A stretch of DNA of 48,998 bases, taken from assembly GCA_001275005.1 (NCBI GenBank), contig JWZX01003387.1, positions 1-48,998 of the forward strand, given 5' to 3'. The DNA is from Chrysochromulina tobinii. Lineage: Eukaryota > Haptophyta > Prymnesiales > Chrysochromulinaceae. The notes below the pieces were generated by a model. It worked only from the letters and a program-made list of their open reading frames with translations. It was not told the origin of the DNA and did no database searches. Positions 8,671 through 17,238 of this stretch are shown here, piece after piece; the first letter of the stretch is position 1, and each line of letters starts with the position of its first letter. Made by a program: the position numbers and the translations under genes.

Positions 8671-10365
8671 ATGCGGGCTGCATTTATTCTGTATTCGCTT
8701 CTCTGCGTCGCTGTCCATGGTGCTCCAAAACCCGCCCAGGTCTGGATATCTGACAGCAGCGGTCGCCGCCTGACACAGTCACCCCAGGACCTCCTTTGGG
8801 TCCGCAGCAACGCCTCCAACATCTGCAAAGACCCTGCTTCTTCCGCTGTGTGTCTCACCAGCGCCGGGCCACGCTTTCAAGAGTTCGATGGCGTCGGCTG
8901 CAGCTTCGTGCGTGCCGGCGCGCTGCTTTTGAATTCGTTGTCGCCACCGAAGCAGGCGGGACTTCTGGAGGCGCTTTGGCACCCTACGGAGGGGGCAGGG
9001 TTCAAGGTCGGAAAAGTGGCCATCGCCTCGTCGGACGCCATGCCTCGTACTATTGAAGGCGGCAGCTGCTGCTGGTACTCTTACGAAGAGTCTCCGGGTA
9101 ATTTTTCACTGCAGCCCGACCTAGATGATGCGGGTGGTGTCGTGCCGTACATAAATCGTGCCAACGCTGTCGCGGGCCGCTCAGTCTCCCTGGAGGCCAC
9201 TATGGATTTCGTCCCGCTGTGGATGCTCGAACGCAACGGCACAGAACCCTTCTACCAGCTGCTGATCAACGCGTCATTCTACCCGCAGCTTGCAGAGTAT
9301 TTTCTACAGTACGCGCAAGCAATGGCAGCTCACGGAGCTCCGCTAACGTATTTGTCCATGTTTAACGAGCCAGGCCCGTTCGGTTCCTACGAGACGGTTG
9401 ATCGTGCGACACTGGCGGATCTCCTTGTCAATCATGTCGGTCCATTGTTCCACGCAACACCGGGTGCGCCAAAAGTTACCTACGGCGAGCAGTACTCCCG
9501 GAACTTGACTTGGCTGGAATACGTGGAGTCATGGCTAGCACTTCGCCCGGATGTGGCCAACGCCACGGACATCATCATCACCCATGGGTACGACTCTGGC
9601 TGCGTCGTGGGAAATCAAACGAGCTGGTCGTGTACGAAGGAGCAGGGCCCTGACGGCCGAGTGATATTCAATACAACCTTGTTTTGTCTGCCCGAGGCAC
9701 TGCAGAACATGGCCCTGATCAAGCAGCAATTTCCAGACAAAAAGCTTTGGATGACGGAGGTCAGCTACGCGGTGGAGTACGGTGACTACGAGGTCCCGTC
9801 GTGCCCAAATCTACCCCGGACGGACTTTGAGGATTCCATGCAGTGGGCCCACATGCTTATTGGCGACTTCAACGCTGGCAGCTCGGCAGAGATCTACTGG
9901 CACTGCATCCTCAACGAAGCAGGGGGGCCGATGTTCTCGAACGCGTCCTTCCACGATCCTAGCGTTGATGTTCAACAACCGCTGGTCATTGTGAATACAA
10001 GCGCAGACACTTTTACGCTCACAGGTGCGTACTACACCTTTGCTCACTTTGGGCGTTTTGTCGAACCGGGGTCGCGACGGGTGGAACATGAGAGATCAGT
10101 CAGCCTGCCGTCCAATGTCTATGTGGTTGTCTTCAACGAAATCGTGATCAAAGAGATACGACCGTTTAACGGTGGCGAAGATCAATCGAAGTTTGTGGTA
10201 GAGTTCGCCAACAACCGAAAGGAGTCGACAAATGTTACGATTGTCTATGATACCTACATGACCACGGTGGTTCTACCGCCGATATCCCTTGTCACCGTTG
10301 TTTTCTCAGACGATACACCAACAAAATGGCAAGAGGGTAGAGATCGGGACAGCCGCGTCGAGTGA
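8671..10365 (+). CDS. Glycoside hydrolase family 30 (glucosylceramidase-like), secreted
   Basis: A retaining beta-glycosidase of clan GH-A, 564 residues, single exon. Residues 1-17 form a clear signal peptide (MRAAFILYSLLCVAVHG), so it is secreted, lysosomal or vacuolar. The early FQEFDGVGCSF (69-79) corresponds to the family's FGGAFTDA-type strand. The acid/base is Glu233 in MFNEPG and the nucleophile is Glu363 in LWMTEVSY; the two lie 130 residues apart, as expected for a (beta/alpha)8 barrel. Several N-x-S/T sites support ER passage. The C-terminal part (VNTSADTFTLTGAYYTFAHFG, then VVLPPISLVTVVF) matches the beta-sandwich that packs on the GH30 barrel. The substrate could be glucosylceramide or a beta-linked glycan; sequence alone does not decide. 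Confidence 0.88.
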   Translation: MRAAFILYSLLCVAVHGAPKPAQVWISDSSGRRLTQSPQDLLWVRSNASNICKDPASSAVCLTSAGPRFQEFDGVGCSFVRAGALLLNSLSPPKQAGLLEALWHPTEGAGFKVGKVAIASSDAMPRTIEGGSCCWYSYEESPGNFSLQPDLDDAGGVVPYINRANAVAGRSVSLEATMDFVPLWMLERNGTEPFYQLLINASFYPQLAEYFLQYAQAMAAHGAPLTYLSMFNEPGPFGSYETVDRATLADLLVNHVGPLFHATPGAPKVTYGEQYSRNLTWLEYVESWLALRPDVANATDIIITHGYDSGCVVGNQTSWSCTKEQGPDGRVIFNTTLFCLPEALQNMALIKQQFPDKKLWMTEVSYAVEYGDYEVPSCPNLPRTDFEDSMQWAHMLIGDFNAGSSAEIYWHCILNEAGGPMFSNASFHDPSVDVQQPLVIVNTSADTFTLTGAYYTFAHFGRFVEPGSRRVEHERSVSLPSNVYVVVFNEIVIKEIRPFNGGEDQSKFVVEFANNRKESTNVTIVYDTYMTTVVLPPISLVTVVFSDDTPTKWQEGRDRDSRVE

Positions 10366-10928
10366 CTGGTCGAGTGACCGCGCCCGAGCAGACTAATGTG
10401 AAGATCGGACCGGACCGGTCCACTCGACGGTCCACTGACCGGACTGTACGCTGTACCGTACCGCTGTAGGCCCACTATGCACTAAGCGTAAGCCGCTAAG
10501 CCCGTGGCGGCCGTGGGGCCCGTGGCGGGGCCGCGGCGGGGCGAAAATGCAAGTGCAAAATCCGTCGCGTGCGCGGCACACGATCGTGTTCGATTTATCG
10601 TCCCGGAGTCATAGAAAGACTCACTCGACCCGGTTATAGCGTTTTCGAACTGCGGAACGGAAACTGAACGGGCTCGACGGTTCACGGTATACGATTCGCG
10701 GGTCGGCCGAGGACGCGGCCCGCGGCAACGTCCCCACTGACGTCCCCACAGGCAACCCCCAGGATCGCTGTAGACCCTTATAGTGCTTAGACCCTACCTC
10801 GCTCTCCCTGGGTGCTCGCCTGTGGCGTGGTGGTCAGGAGTCAGGTGTGTGTGCTCGCCCCCTGCCGCAAGCGCGAGTCCACCTGAGCAGATATGCATAT
10901 GGCGCGAACATGCGCGGCAAATCGTGCA
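10366..10928. other. Convergent intergenic region
   Basis: Lies between the ends of the GH30 (+) and NCBP1 (-) genes. It holds short CGGTCC-containing repeats near 10405-10440 and no coding region I can support. Confidence 0.4.
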
Positions 10929-13595
10929 TCAGCCCGTGTAGGCTTGCACCTGCCGGAGTGGCGTGAAGACAAGGTCGCGCACGCTCTCGGAGACGCCGTT
11001 GCCCTCGACAACAATCTCGACCGTGTCGAGCGAGAACTCACTCGCGTAACGACGCCCGAGGGCGAGCGTTCGCCCCAACGTCATGCGGTACCACTCGAGG
11101 AAGCGAGGCATCCCTGAAGCACCCTTGGCGGCCGCCTCGTGTGCGCCCAGCAGCCCGCACGCACCCGCGAACAAATTGGCCAGCGTCTCCTTCTTGTGTC
11201 GGCGCGCATCGTCCAGTTCGACCCGTGCTTCGGCTACTTCGGCCTCAGCTTGGCCGATGGCCGCGTCGTCCATGCCCTTGGCCACGAGGTCGGCGAGGCG
11301 CCTCTCGCGTCTGCGCAGCACCTGCGTTGCGTCGCGTTGAAGAAGCACGACGCTTTCAACGAGCTCACCTACGGCCTCCCAGCCCCCCTGCCCGAGCCCG
11401 CCGCGTCCATCCGGATGGAAGGCGAAGGCGAGGAGCGCCGAGCCGTCGATGACTTTGTGCTTGCGCAGCTTCGAGAGGAGCAGTGCCTGCATCTGCGGCG
11501 AGGCGCGCCAGTAGCGCCATCCCGCGCTGAGCAGCTCGACCTTGTCAGCGGCGCTCGCGCTGACGAGACGCAGCAGCTCACCATACTTTACGAGAAGCCG
11601 CTCGAGGTGTGAAATGCTCTTTGCGCCCGCATCAAGCAGCGTCTGAACGACGAGGGCCACTCGCTCAGGCGAGGCTTCTACCGGTAGGGGAACGCCGTCG
11701 CCGTCGGCCGAGGGCACTCTGGTATACGGCGGCGGCGCCCTGTCGAGCCAGCTGATAACTTGCTCATTCGTGAGCTTCGCGCGGAGCTTGTCGAGGAGCT
11801 CGTTGGAGAGGGCGGCGGGGGTTCCCGGCGAGGGTTCCCGGCGGGGGTTCCCGGCGCCCCCAACGGCCGAGTCTCCCCAATCGAGGCACCCTTCGAACGT
11901 ACTCGGCAGGTATGGCCGGAAGGGCGCGGGGCAGCCCCTCTCCCCGGCCGCGGGGCAGCCCCTCTCCACACGCTCGAGGAACGAGAGCCGCGTCATATGA
12001 TCGAGAGTGAGCTGCACGAAGCGCTCGCGAGGGCTAGCTGCCTCGAGCACGGCAGCTGCCGATACGGACGGCGACCCTAGGGCAGCGCCCCAGGGGCGCG
12101 CAAATAAATGCAGCGCCTCAGAGAATCCGAAATTGGAGACGTGTAGCGCGAGCCATGAGGCGAGGCGCTCGACCAGCTCGGTGTCGAGGCGCGGCAGAGC
12201 GGTAAAGAGCACGTTGAGGGCGGCCTCGAGCGCGAGTGGCACCGCCGGCACGTTCTTGCACAGGTCGACGATGACGCAAGTGTGCATCACGACCTTGTGC
12301 TTGGGCGCGGGCAAGGCAAGCAGGTACGAGAGGAGCACCTCGACGATCATCGAGGCCCATTGGGTTTCGTCGAGGCCCATCTGCTCGCCAAGCCCTTGCA
12401 ACTGCTTCGCACAGTCCTTGTGGGACTCGGCGAAGGCAAGCACCAACATGAAGGCATGCTCCTCGAGCAACAGACGGTCGGCCGGCGCGAGCAACTCGCT
12501 GCCACGGCCGCCGCCGCCGCCGCCACCGCCGCGGCCAGCAGCGCGGTCGAGCGCGGGCGGCGGGCGGCGCACCGACACACGTACGTCACGCCCCATCTCG
12601 TCCACCTGCATCTCATCCGCCTCGTCGGCATCCGCGTCCCCGATCAGCGCGTCCATCGAGTCCACCATGGGCCTGTCAACCGCGGAGGCGGACGGCAGAA
12701 GCCGCAGCCGATGGAAGGCCGGATAGGTGCAGCCGGCGGAATGCGCGGGAACTATAATTGGACCCAGTGGGTGCATGGGCGCTTCGGCGAGCCGGGAGGC
12801 GAAAGCGCGGTGCGGTGCGACTAAGAACGGAGACGACCAGCCCCCATCCTCGCGCATCGTTGTAACGATCGTGTGCAGAGCGTCGAAGTGCTCAACAAAC
12901 TCGTCCGGCGCAGTCGCCGCACCATAGGGCAACAGGAGTGGCCCTATATCCCGGAGCGGCCTGCGGCGGGCGGCCTGCTCGTCGAGGCTCGCGAGAAGTC
13001 CCGCGAGCGCCTCGGGCGCCTCAGCCGCCAGCTCCTTACCGCAGAGAACCAGCGCATCCATCACAACGACCGCGAACCAGTCGGCGCGCGCAAGCGGCTT
13101 TGCCTGGCCACTCTCGCCCTGGACAGTCTCGTCCTCGCCACCCTCTCGCGCGTCGAGCAGCCGCTCGAGCAGCTCGACGACGGAGGAGCAGGCGATCGTG
13201 CGCGCGCTCATCAGCCCGCAGAAGAAGCGAGTCAGCCCGCGGATGGCCATCGGCGCGTGGTCCTCGAACGCGCCCTGCAGCTCGCGATGCGCCGCCTCCA
13301 CGATCTCGCCACCGATGTCGCTGTCGGCCGCGTTGAGCAAGCCGGTGAGCGTTGCGTACACCGTGGATTTGGTGTGTAGTGAGCGCGCGCAGTCGATCAC
13401 CGTCTCGATGATTAGGCTACGCTGGAACTTGAAGTCGGGCTTGAGCACGACCGTGAGATCTTCGAGATGGTTGGTAAGATGCATGGCGCTGGCCTTGTCG
13501 CCAATCCTCACGATGAGGTCGCGGATTGTAGGAGGTGGAGGTGGAGGTACGTCGTCAGGAGCGCGACTAGGTTGCTGGTCGCGGCCGCGCTTCAT
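10929..13595 (-). CDS. NCBP1: Nuclear cap-binding protein subunit 1 (CBP80)
   Basis: The large subunit of the nuclear cap-binding complex, which stabilises CBP20 on the m7G cap and supports splicing, export and decay. 888 residues, single exon, ATG start, close to the usual family length. The N-terminal MIF4G domain is recognisable: YATLTGLLNAADSDIGGEIV near 80-100 and LTRFFCGLMSARTIACSSVV near 120-140. The second and third helical domains follow, including LAFAESHKDCAKQL, VEVLLSYLLALPAPKH, and WLALHVSNFGFSEALHLFA. The C-terminal helices contain a long charged hairpin (LRRRERRLADLVAKGMDDAA). Odd points are a Gly-rich insert and an in-frame 24-nt duplication giving ERGCPAAGERGCPAPF at 11926-11967. 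Confidence 0.92.
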   Translation of the reverse strand: MKRGRDQQPSRAPDDVPPPPPPTIRDLIVRIGDKASAMHLTNHLEDLTVVLKPDFKFQRSLIIETVIDCARSLHTKSTVYATLTGLLNAADSDIGGEIVEAAHRELQGAFEDHAPMAIRGLTRFFCGLMSARTIACSSVVELLERLLDAREGGEDETVQGESGQAKPLARADWFAVVVMDALVLCGKELAAEAPEALAGLLASLDEQAARRRPLRDIGPLLLPYGAATAPDEFVEHFDALHTIVTTMREDGGWSSPFLVAPHRAFASRLAEAPMHPLGPIIVPAHSAGCTYPAFHRLRLLPSASAVDRPMVDSMDALIGDADADEADEMQVDEMGRDVRVSVRRPPPALDRAAGRGGGGGGGGRGSELLAPADRLLLEEHAFMLVLAFAESHKDCAKQLQGLGEQMGLDETQWASMIVEVLLSYLLALPAPKHKVVMHTCVIVDLCKNVPAVPLALEAALNVLFTALPRLDTELVERLASWLALHVSNFGFSEALHLFARPWGAALGSPSVSAAAVLEAASPRERFVQLTLDHMTRLSFLERVERGCPAAGERGCPAPFRPYLPSTFEGCLDWGDSAVGGAGNPRREPSPGTPAALSNELLDKLRAKLTNEQVISWLDRAPPPYTRVPSADGDGVPLPVEASPERVALVVQTLLDAGAKSISHLERLLVKYGELLRLVSASAADKVELLSAGWRYWRASPQMQALLLSKLRKHKVIDGSALLAFAFHPDGRGGLGQGGWEAVGELVESVVLLQRDATQVLRRRERRLADLVAKGMDDAAIGQAEAEVAEARVELDDARRHKKETLANLFAGACGLLGAHEAAAKGASGMPRFLEWYRMTLGRTLALGRRYASEFSLDTVEIVVEGNGVSESVRDLVFTPLRQVQAYTG
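11926..11967. repeat. 24-nt-period in-frame duplication inside NCBP1
   Basis: GCGGGGCAGCCCCTCTCC occurs at 11926-11943 and again at 11950-11967. The period is eight codons, so the frame is kept. It falls in a loop-like part of the protein. Confidence 0.85.
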
Positions 13596-13821
13596 CGCGA
13601 AGCAGGGACACGTGAGAGGCCGCGTGTCGAAATGATTTCACACCTTTCACACCTTTCACTTTGTAGAAAAAATGTGCACCATACGTCGCTTATTGCATGC
13701 AAGTTAGATTGGCAAGAGTCTCAGTGGTCTGGTAAGCACGCGACGCGCAAAGTCTTGCCAGAGCCGAAGGGGCGTGCCAGTCGCCACCCTCCTCCTTTCT
13801 AGGGAACAGCACCCGGTACAA

Positions 13822-14880
13822 ATGGCCGAGGAGGGCGAGGAGGGCGACAAGGGCCGGGTGCCACCGACGACGCGTGCAATGACCGCGAGTCGATCGTCCA
13901 GGCCGTTGCTGATCAAGCCGCTGAGCAAACTGGATCATCTGGGCTTACCGTTGAGCTCGAGCAGCAATCAGAAGTTTAAGTACGCGCGCACGTGCACCAT
14001 CATCTTCGACCAGGAGAAGGCGCGTGATCTCAAGGAGGAGAAGCAGTGGGTCCTGCTGAAGGACACCAAGGTGGTGATGGACATGAGCACAGCTGGCCTC
14101 AAGCGTCTCTTCTCTCTCTTCAAGGAGGCGTCACGGGGCATGGGCGTGGGTGATTCCATGATCGGCCCGCGTGCGTTCAGCTTGGCGCTACGCCAGATGG
14201 GCCTTCGTGATCCCGTCCACATCGACAGACTCTTCAAGAACTTTAACCATCCGAATCAACCCGAAAAAATTGATTTCAGGGAGTACATACGCACGCTCTG
14301 CTCAGTCAACGAGGAGCCCATTGAGGATAGGTTGCGCCTGCTCTTCGACGTCTGGGACGTGGACCACTCAGGCTCGCTCTCCTACTCCGAGTTAGGCATA
14401 ATCATAGTGACTGGTGTGGACTCGGGCGACCTCGACACGGTGACCGAGGCCTTCAACCGCGTGTGGTCCGAAATCCGTAGCCAGTCGCAAAATAAGGAGG
14501 AGGACTGGATCGGGCCAGGGCGCGCCGCAGGGATCTCGAAGGAGGACCTGGTCGAGTCGGCCAGGCGGCCCGGCTTTGTGCGCGACTTCTTCATGCAGCA
14601 ACTCACCAGGCAGGCGCCCGCGAGTAAAGAACACTCTCTCAACTTTGCGGCGCGGTTGCGCGAGCTTGAGGCCCAGATCGTCAAGGAGGTGGAACGAGAC
14701 GGACTGAAGGAGCAGGAGGCCAGGGCGGCCAAGGCGGCAGCTGCCGCCGCGGAGTTGAAGAAGCGGCGCTCCCTCGGCGGCTCTAAGTCGGCGAGCAGCA
14801 TTTTGCTCGGCGCCGATTCGAAGTCCAAGCTGAAGCTGAGTGGCGGGTCCCCTACAAGGTTGCCGCGTGCCGCCGATTAA
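13822..14880 (+). CDS. EF-hand calcium-binding protein with C-terminal coiled coil
   Basis: A predicted Ca2+ sensor of 352 residues. The open frame begins at a GTG, so I used the first ATG (13822, MAEEGEEGDKG). Residues about 85-165 are helical and look like a degenerate first EF-hand pair (RAFSLALRQMGL, then LFKNFNHPNQPEKIDFREY). One canonical loop, DVDHSGSLSYSE, lies at 179-190, preceded by the helix EDRLRLLFDVW. The C-terminal third is a Lys/Glu/Ala coiled coil (LRELEAQIVKEVERDGLKEQ, then an Ala run) with a basic tail. The order resembles calcineurin-B/NCS-like and flagellar calcium proteins, but I cannot name a family. It is divergent to NCBP1, about 226 bp apart, and upstream of the glutaredoxin gene on the same strand. 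Confidence 0.8.
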   Translation: MAEEGEEGDKGRVPPTTRAMTASRSSRPLLIKPLSKLDHLGLPLSSSSNQKFKYARTCTIIFDQEKARDLKEEKQWVLLKDTKVVMDMSTAGLKRLFSLFKEASRGMGVGDSMIGPRAFSLALRQMGLRDPVHIDRLFKNFNHPNQPEKIDFREYIRTLCSVNEEPIEDRLRLLFDVWDVDHSGSLSYSELGIIIVTGVDSGDLDTVTEAFNRVWSEIRSQSQNKEEDWIGPGRAAGISKEDLVESARRPGFVRDFFMQQLTRQAPASKEHSLNFAARLRELEAQIVKEVERDGLKEQEARAAKAAAAAAELKKRRSLGGSKSASSILLGADSKSKLKLSGGSPTRLPRAAD

Positions 14881-14934
14881 ACTTCTCGCATAGACGGACA
14901 AATAAAACTTCCGCCGGGCAGGATTCGTCACAAA

Positions 14935-15657
14935 ATGAGGTCGAGACATTTAGTCGTGGTCTTGTTTGCGCGCGTCGCCACAGCTCACTCGCTGTCCCTG
15001 CCTGCGAAGCTTTTCTTCAACTGGTTCAAGAGCAGCGAGGCAGTTGCTGCCGTCCACCGCAAGCATGTCCAGGGAGATACAGTCCAGCACATGCTCAAAT
15101 CTACACCATTTGCAGCAGCCCCCGATGAGCTCAAGCTCCAGTTCGCACGAGGACCTGCCGGCGCAGCAGTGTCCGAGTTCATGCGGCTCGAGCAGCAGTA
15201 CGTCGGTGACTGGAAGCTTGAGCGCATTGTCGAGGCGGCCGGTACCGACTTCGATCCTATTGCTGCGCGCGACCTGCTGGTAGCAGAAGCCACAACTGCA
15301 CCTGTTGTGATGTTCTCGTTCGTGGACTGCCCTTGGTGTCTTCTTGCGAAGGGTGCTTTGCGCGCGCAGATTTCCATCGCTGGCGCTGCTGAGGACGCGC
15401 TTCGTGTTGTCGAGCTTGAAGAGCTCGGTCGGGAAGGCAAGCGTCTCCGCGCAGCACTTGCAATAGCCACTGGCCGCACCTCAATGCCAGCTGTCTTTAT
15501 CAATAGCCGAGCGATCGGTGGCTATACGGACGGTGAACCGGCCGGAGACGAGGCGCTATGCTTGGCTGGCAGCCCAGGCCTGAAGCAGCTCATCGAGGAC
15601 GGCACTTTCCAGGGCCTGCTGAAATCGGCGCTCGCGAGTCGTGATAACCGCCCTTAA
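14935..15657 (+). CDS. Glutaredoxin-domain protein with N-terminal signal or transit peptide
   Basis: A 240-residue thiol-disulfide oxidoreductase. The N-terminus (MRSRHLVVVLFARVATAHSL) is a signal peptide or signal anchor. Residues about 122-215 form the glutaredoxin fold, with a dithiol active site CPWC at 132-135, the cis-Pro element TSMPAVFIN at 182-190, and GGYTDG at 195-200 as the glutathione-binding loop. The spacing fits a class I glutaredoxin. A 100-residue helical region of unknown role lies before it (HMLKSTPFAAAPDELKLQFA). Targeting to the ER or plastid is inferred from the leader. The gene follows the EF-hand gene by only 54 bp on the same strand. Confidence 0.85.
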   Translation: MRSRHLVVVLFARVATAHSLSLPAKLFFNWFKSSEAVAAVHRKHVQGDTVQHMLKSTPFAAAPDELKLQFARGPAGAAVSEFMRLEQQYVGDWKLERIVEAAGTDFDPIAARDLLVAEATTAPVVMFSFVDCPWCLLAKGALRAQISIAGAAEDALRVVELEELGREGKRLRAALAIATGRTSMPAVFINSRAIGGYTDGEPAGDEALCLAGSPGLKQLIEDGTFQGLLKSALASRDNRP

Positions 15658-16005
15658 AACCGCCCGCGAATTGGCTCATAACGGCTTATCAGAAAACGTA
15701 AGACAGCGAGCGGTATATGTGTCTCTGATATAGTTCGGTACACTTTACGCTCGGTAACGCCGCGTTATGACTGTCGACCGCTACACGAATACGACGCTCG
15801 ACCGCTACTGGCACCCCTATCGTCGCATACGATAACTGGAAGTTGTGTGGCATCCTTCGTCCGGAACGATTCAGAGATCCGAGGGTCGCCGCGTTCGTAC
15901 CCTGAGACGTGGGGAAGCGTCGCGAGGTGATCCCTGGAGCGCCGTGACGATCGCCCCGACGGTCGGCTCGAAGATCACCACATCACTCGCAGTTCACTCA
16001 TACGA
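15658..16005. other. Convergent intergenic region
   Basis: Lies between the glutaredoxin gene (+) and the STPGR gene (-). Short CGACCGCTAC-type repeats appear near 15775-15810. No gene seen. Confidence 0.4.
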
Positions 16006-17034
16006 TCACTCGAGGTTAGGCAAGTTCATGCTTCCCTGGCCTCGGCGATCTCCGTGGCGAGGATCGCCTGACGGCGTGCTCGGCCAGGGAGTAGGGGATA
16101 GGTCAGAGGCTAGGTCAGGGACTGGAGTAGCCTGCTCGGCAGCAGCTTTGAGGCGCGGCTCGATGACGATCTGCGCAGCGGGAGGCGCCCGAGGCGGCCC
16201 CTCATTCAAGCCCCAAAAGTCGAAGTCGGGGATGTTGTGCCAGCAGCGCGGCGAAGGTTTTTCAAGCGTCGCCGCACGCGCGCTTAGTGAACCAGTGTCG
16301 TGGAAAGTCGTAGGCCTGAGCCCTGTGCCGCGACGTGGCGAAGGCAGCGGCAGCAGTGTCGAGAGCACGTGATGCCGAGCTTGCTTCGGGTAGGCAGGCA
16401 CGGGCCGCACGCCTAGGCCAGAATATGGGGCGTGCGCGCCTGGCCCTGGCGAGGGCGGCAGCTCTCGAGGTGAACGGGCTGCCCGAGCGACCCGTGTCCG
16501 GCAGAGAGCATTGACGGCGTTCGGCATTGGTTGGCGATGACGACTGATCTCGATACGCTCGGGAGCGGCATCCTGGGTCACCACTGGACGTGGGACGACG
16601 ACGGGCTCACGGCCTGAGCCGAGTGCAAAATCAATGCGCGGCGACCTGCGGAGGACCGTGTCCAAACTTGGCGAGTATGAACCCGGCCCGCAAAGTGCGC
16701 CTGCTGGCTGCGGGGGCTTCATGAGCACTAGTGCGCCCGTCTCGTCGGCCTCGTATCCCCACGCTTGATCCGATCTTGGGATGGACGGCTGTGACGGCAG
16801 TCGATCAAGCTTTACGTGCGCCGGGGGTCTAAACCATCCCCGCGAGGTTTTGTTCCTTGGGGAGAGGGGCATTTGCAATGGCTTGCCTACAAGCCGCACT
16901 TCCATGGCCCCAAGCGGCGTTGCTATATCTCGCGGGGACATGTTGTTATATTTCTGCAGCAAGCGTGCCAGGTCAACATCGAAGAGCGGCGATATTGGAG
17001 TCCACGTGCCAGAACCTCGTGCCAGTTCGGTCAT
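16006..17034 (-). CDS. Sperm-tail PG-rich repeat (STPGR/SHIPPO) protein, flagellar
   Basis: From the ATG at 17034 this is 342 residues, rich in Pro and Arg. Two sperm-tail PG-rich motifs are visible: CGPGSYSPSLDTVLRRSP at 115-132, with the following RIDFALGSG in place of the usual SFG element, and SPGPGAHAPYSG at 195-206. STPGR proteins line axonemal or cortical microtubules, as in ODF3/STPG families, so a flagellar role is likely. The frame stays open for another 50 codons to a TTG at 17184. That codon directly follows TTTTCTAG, which looks like a splice acceptor, so a further 5' exon is possible. The gene is head-to-head with the Sfi1-like gene. Confidence 0.65.
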   Translation of the reverse strand: MTELARGSGTWTPISPLFDVDLARLLQKYNNMSPRDIATPLGAMEVRLVGKPLQMPLSPRNKTSRGWFRPPAHVKLDRLPSQPSIPRSDQAWGYEADETGALVLMKPPQPAGALCGPGSYSPSLDTVLRRSPRIDFALGSGREPVVVPRPVVTQDAAPERIEISRHRQPMPNAVNALCRTRVARAARSPRELPPSPGPGAHAPYSGLGVRPVPAYPKQARHHVLSTLLPLPSPRRGTGLRPTTFHDTGSLSARAATLEKPSPRCWHNIPDFDFWGLNEGPPRAPPAAQIVIEPRLKAAAEQATPVPDLASDLSPTPWPSTPSGDPRHGDRRGQGSMNLPNLE

Positions 17035-17238
17035 AGGCGTTCGGTCGCAACCCCTGCCACACGCGCGTCCGGCCTCGGTGTTTCCGTTCCTCGCCCATGA
17101 CAGCGGTTTCACCGTAACCTCCGATAACGGTACGTTGCTCTCATCGTCACGTTCCAACTCGGTCCCGTCGAACGGTCTTTTCAACTAGAAAATTGCGGGA
17201 AATTTGGATGGAAACGCTCAAATCGGCGTCGGACTTCG

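Noticed and set aside
8500-8718. Short minus-strand frame over the GH30 start as first exon of the 7429-8436 gene
   Set aside because: It would overlap the GH30 signal-peptide coding region antisense, and the splice sites needed are weak; noted only as a possibility.
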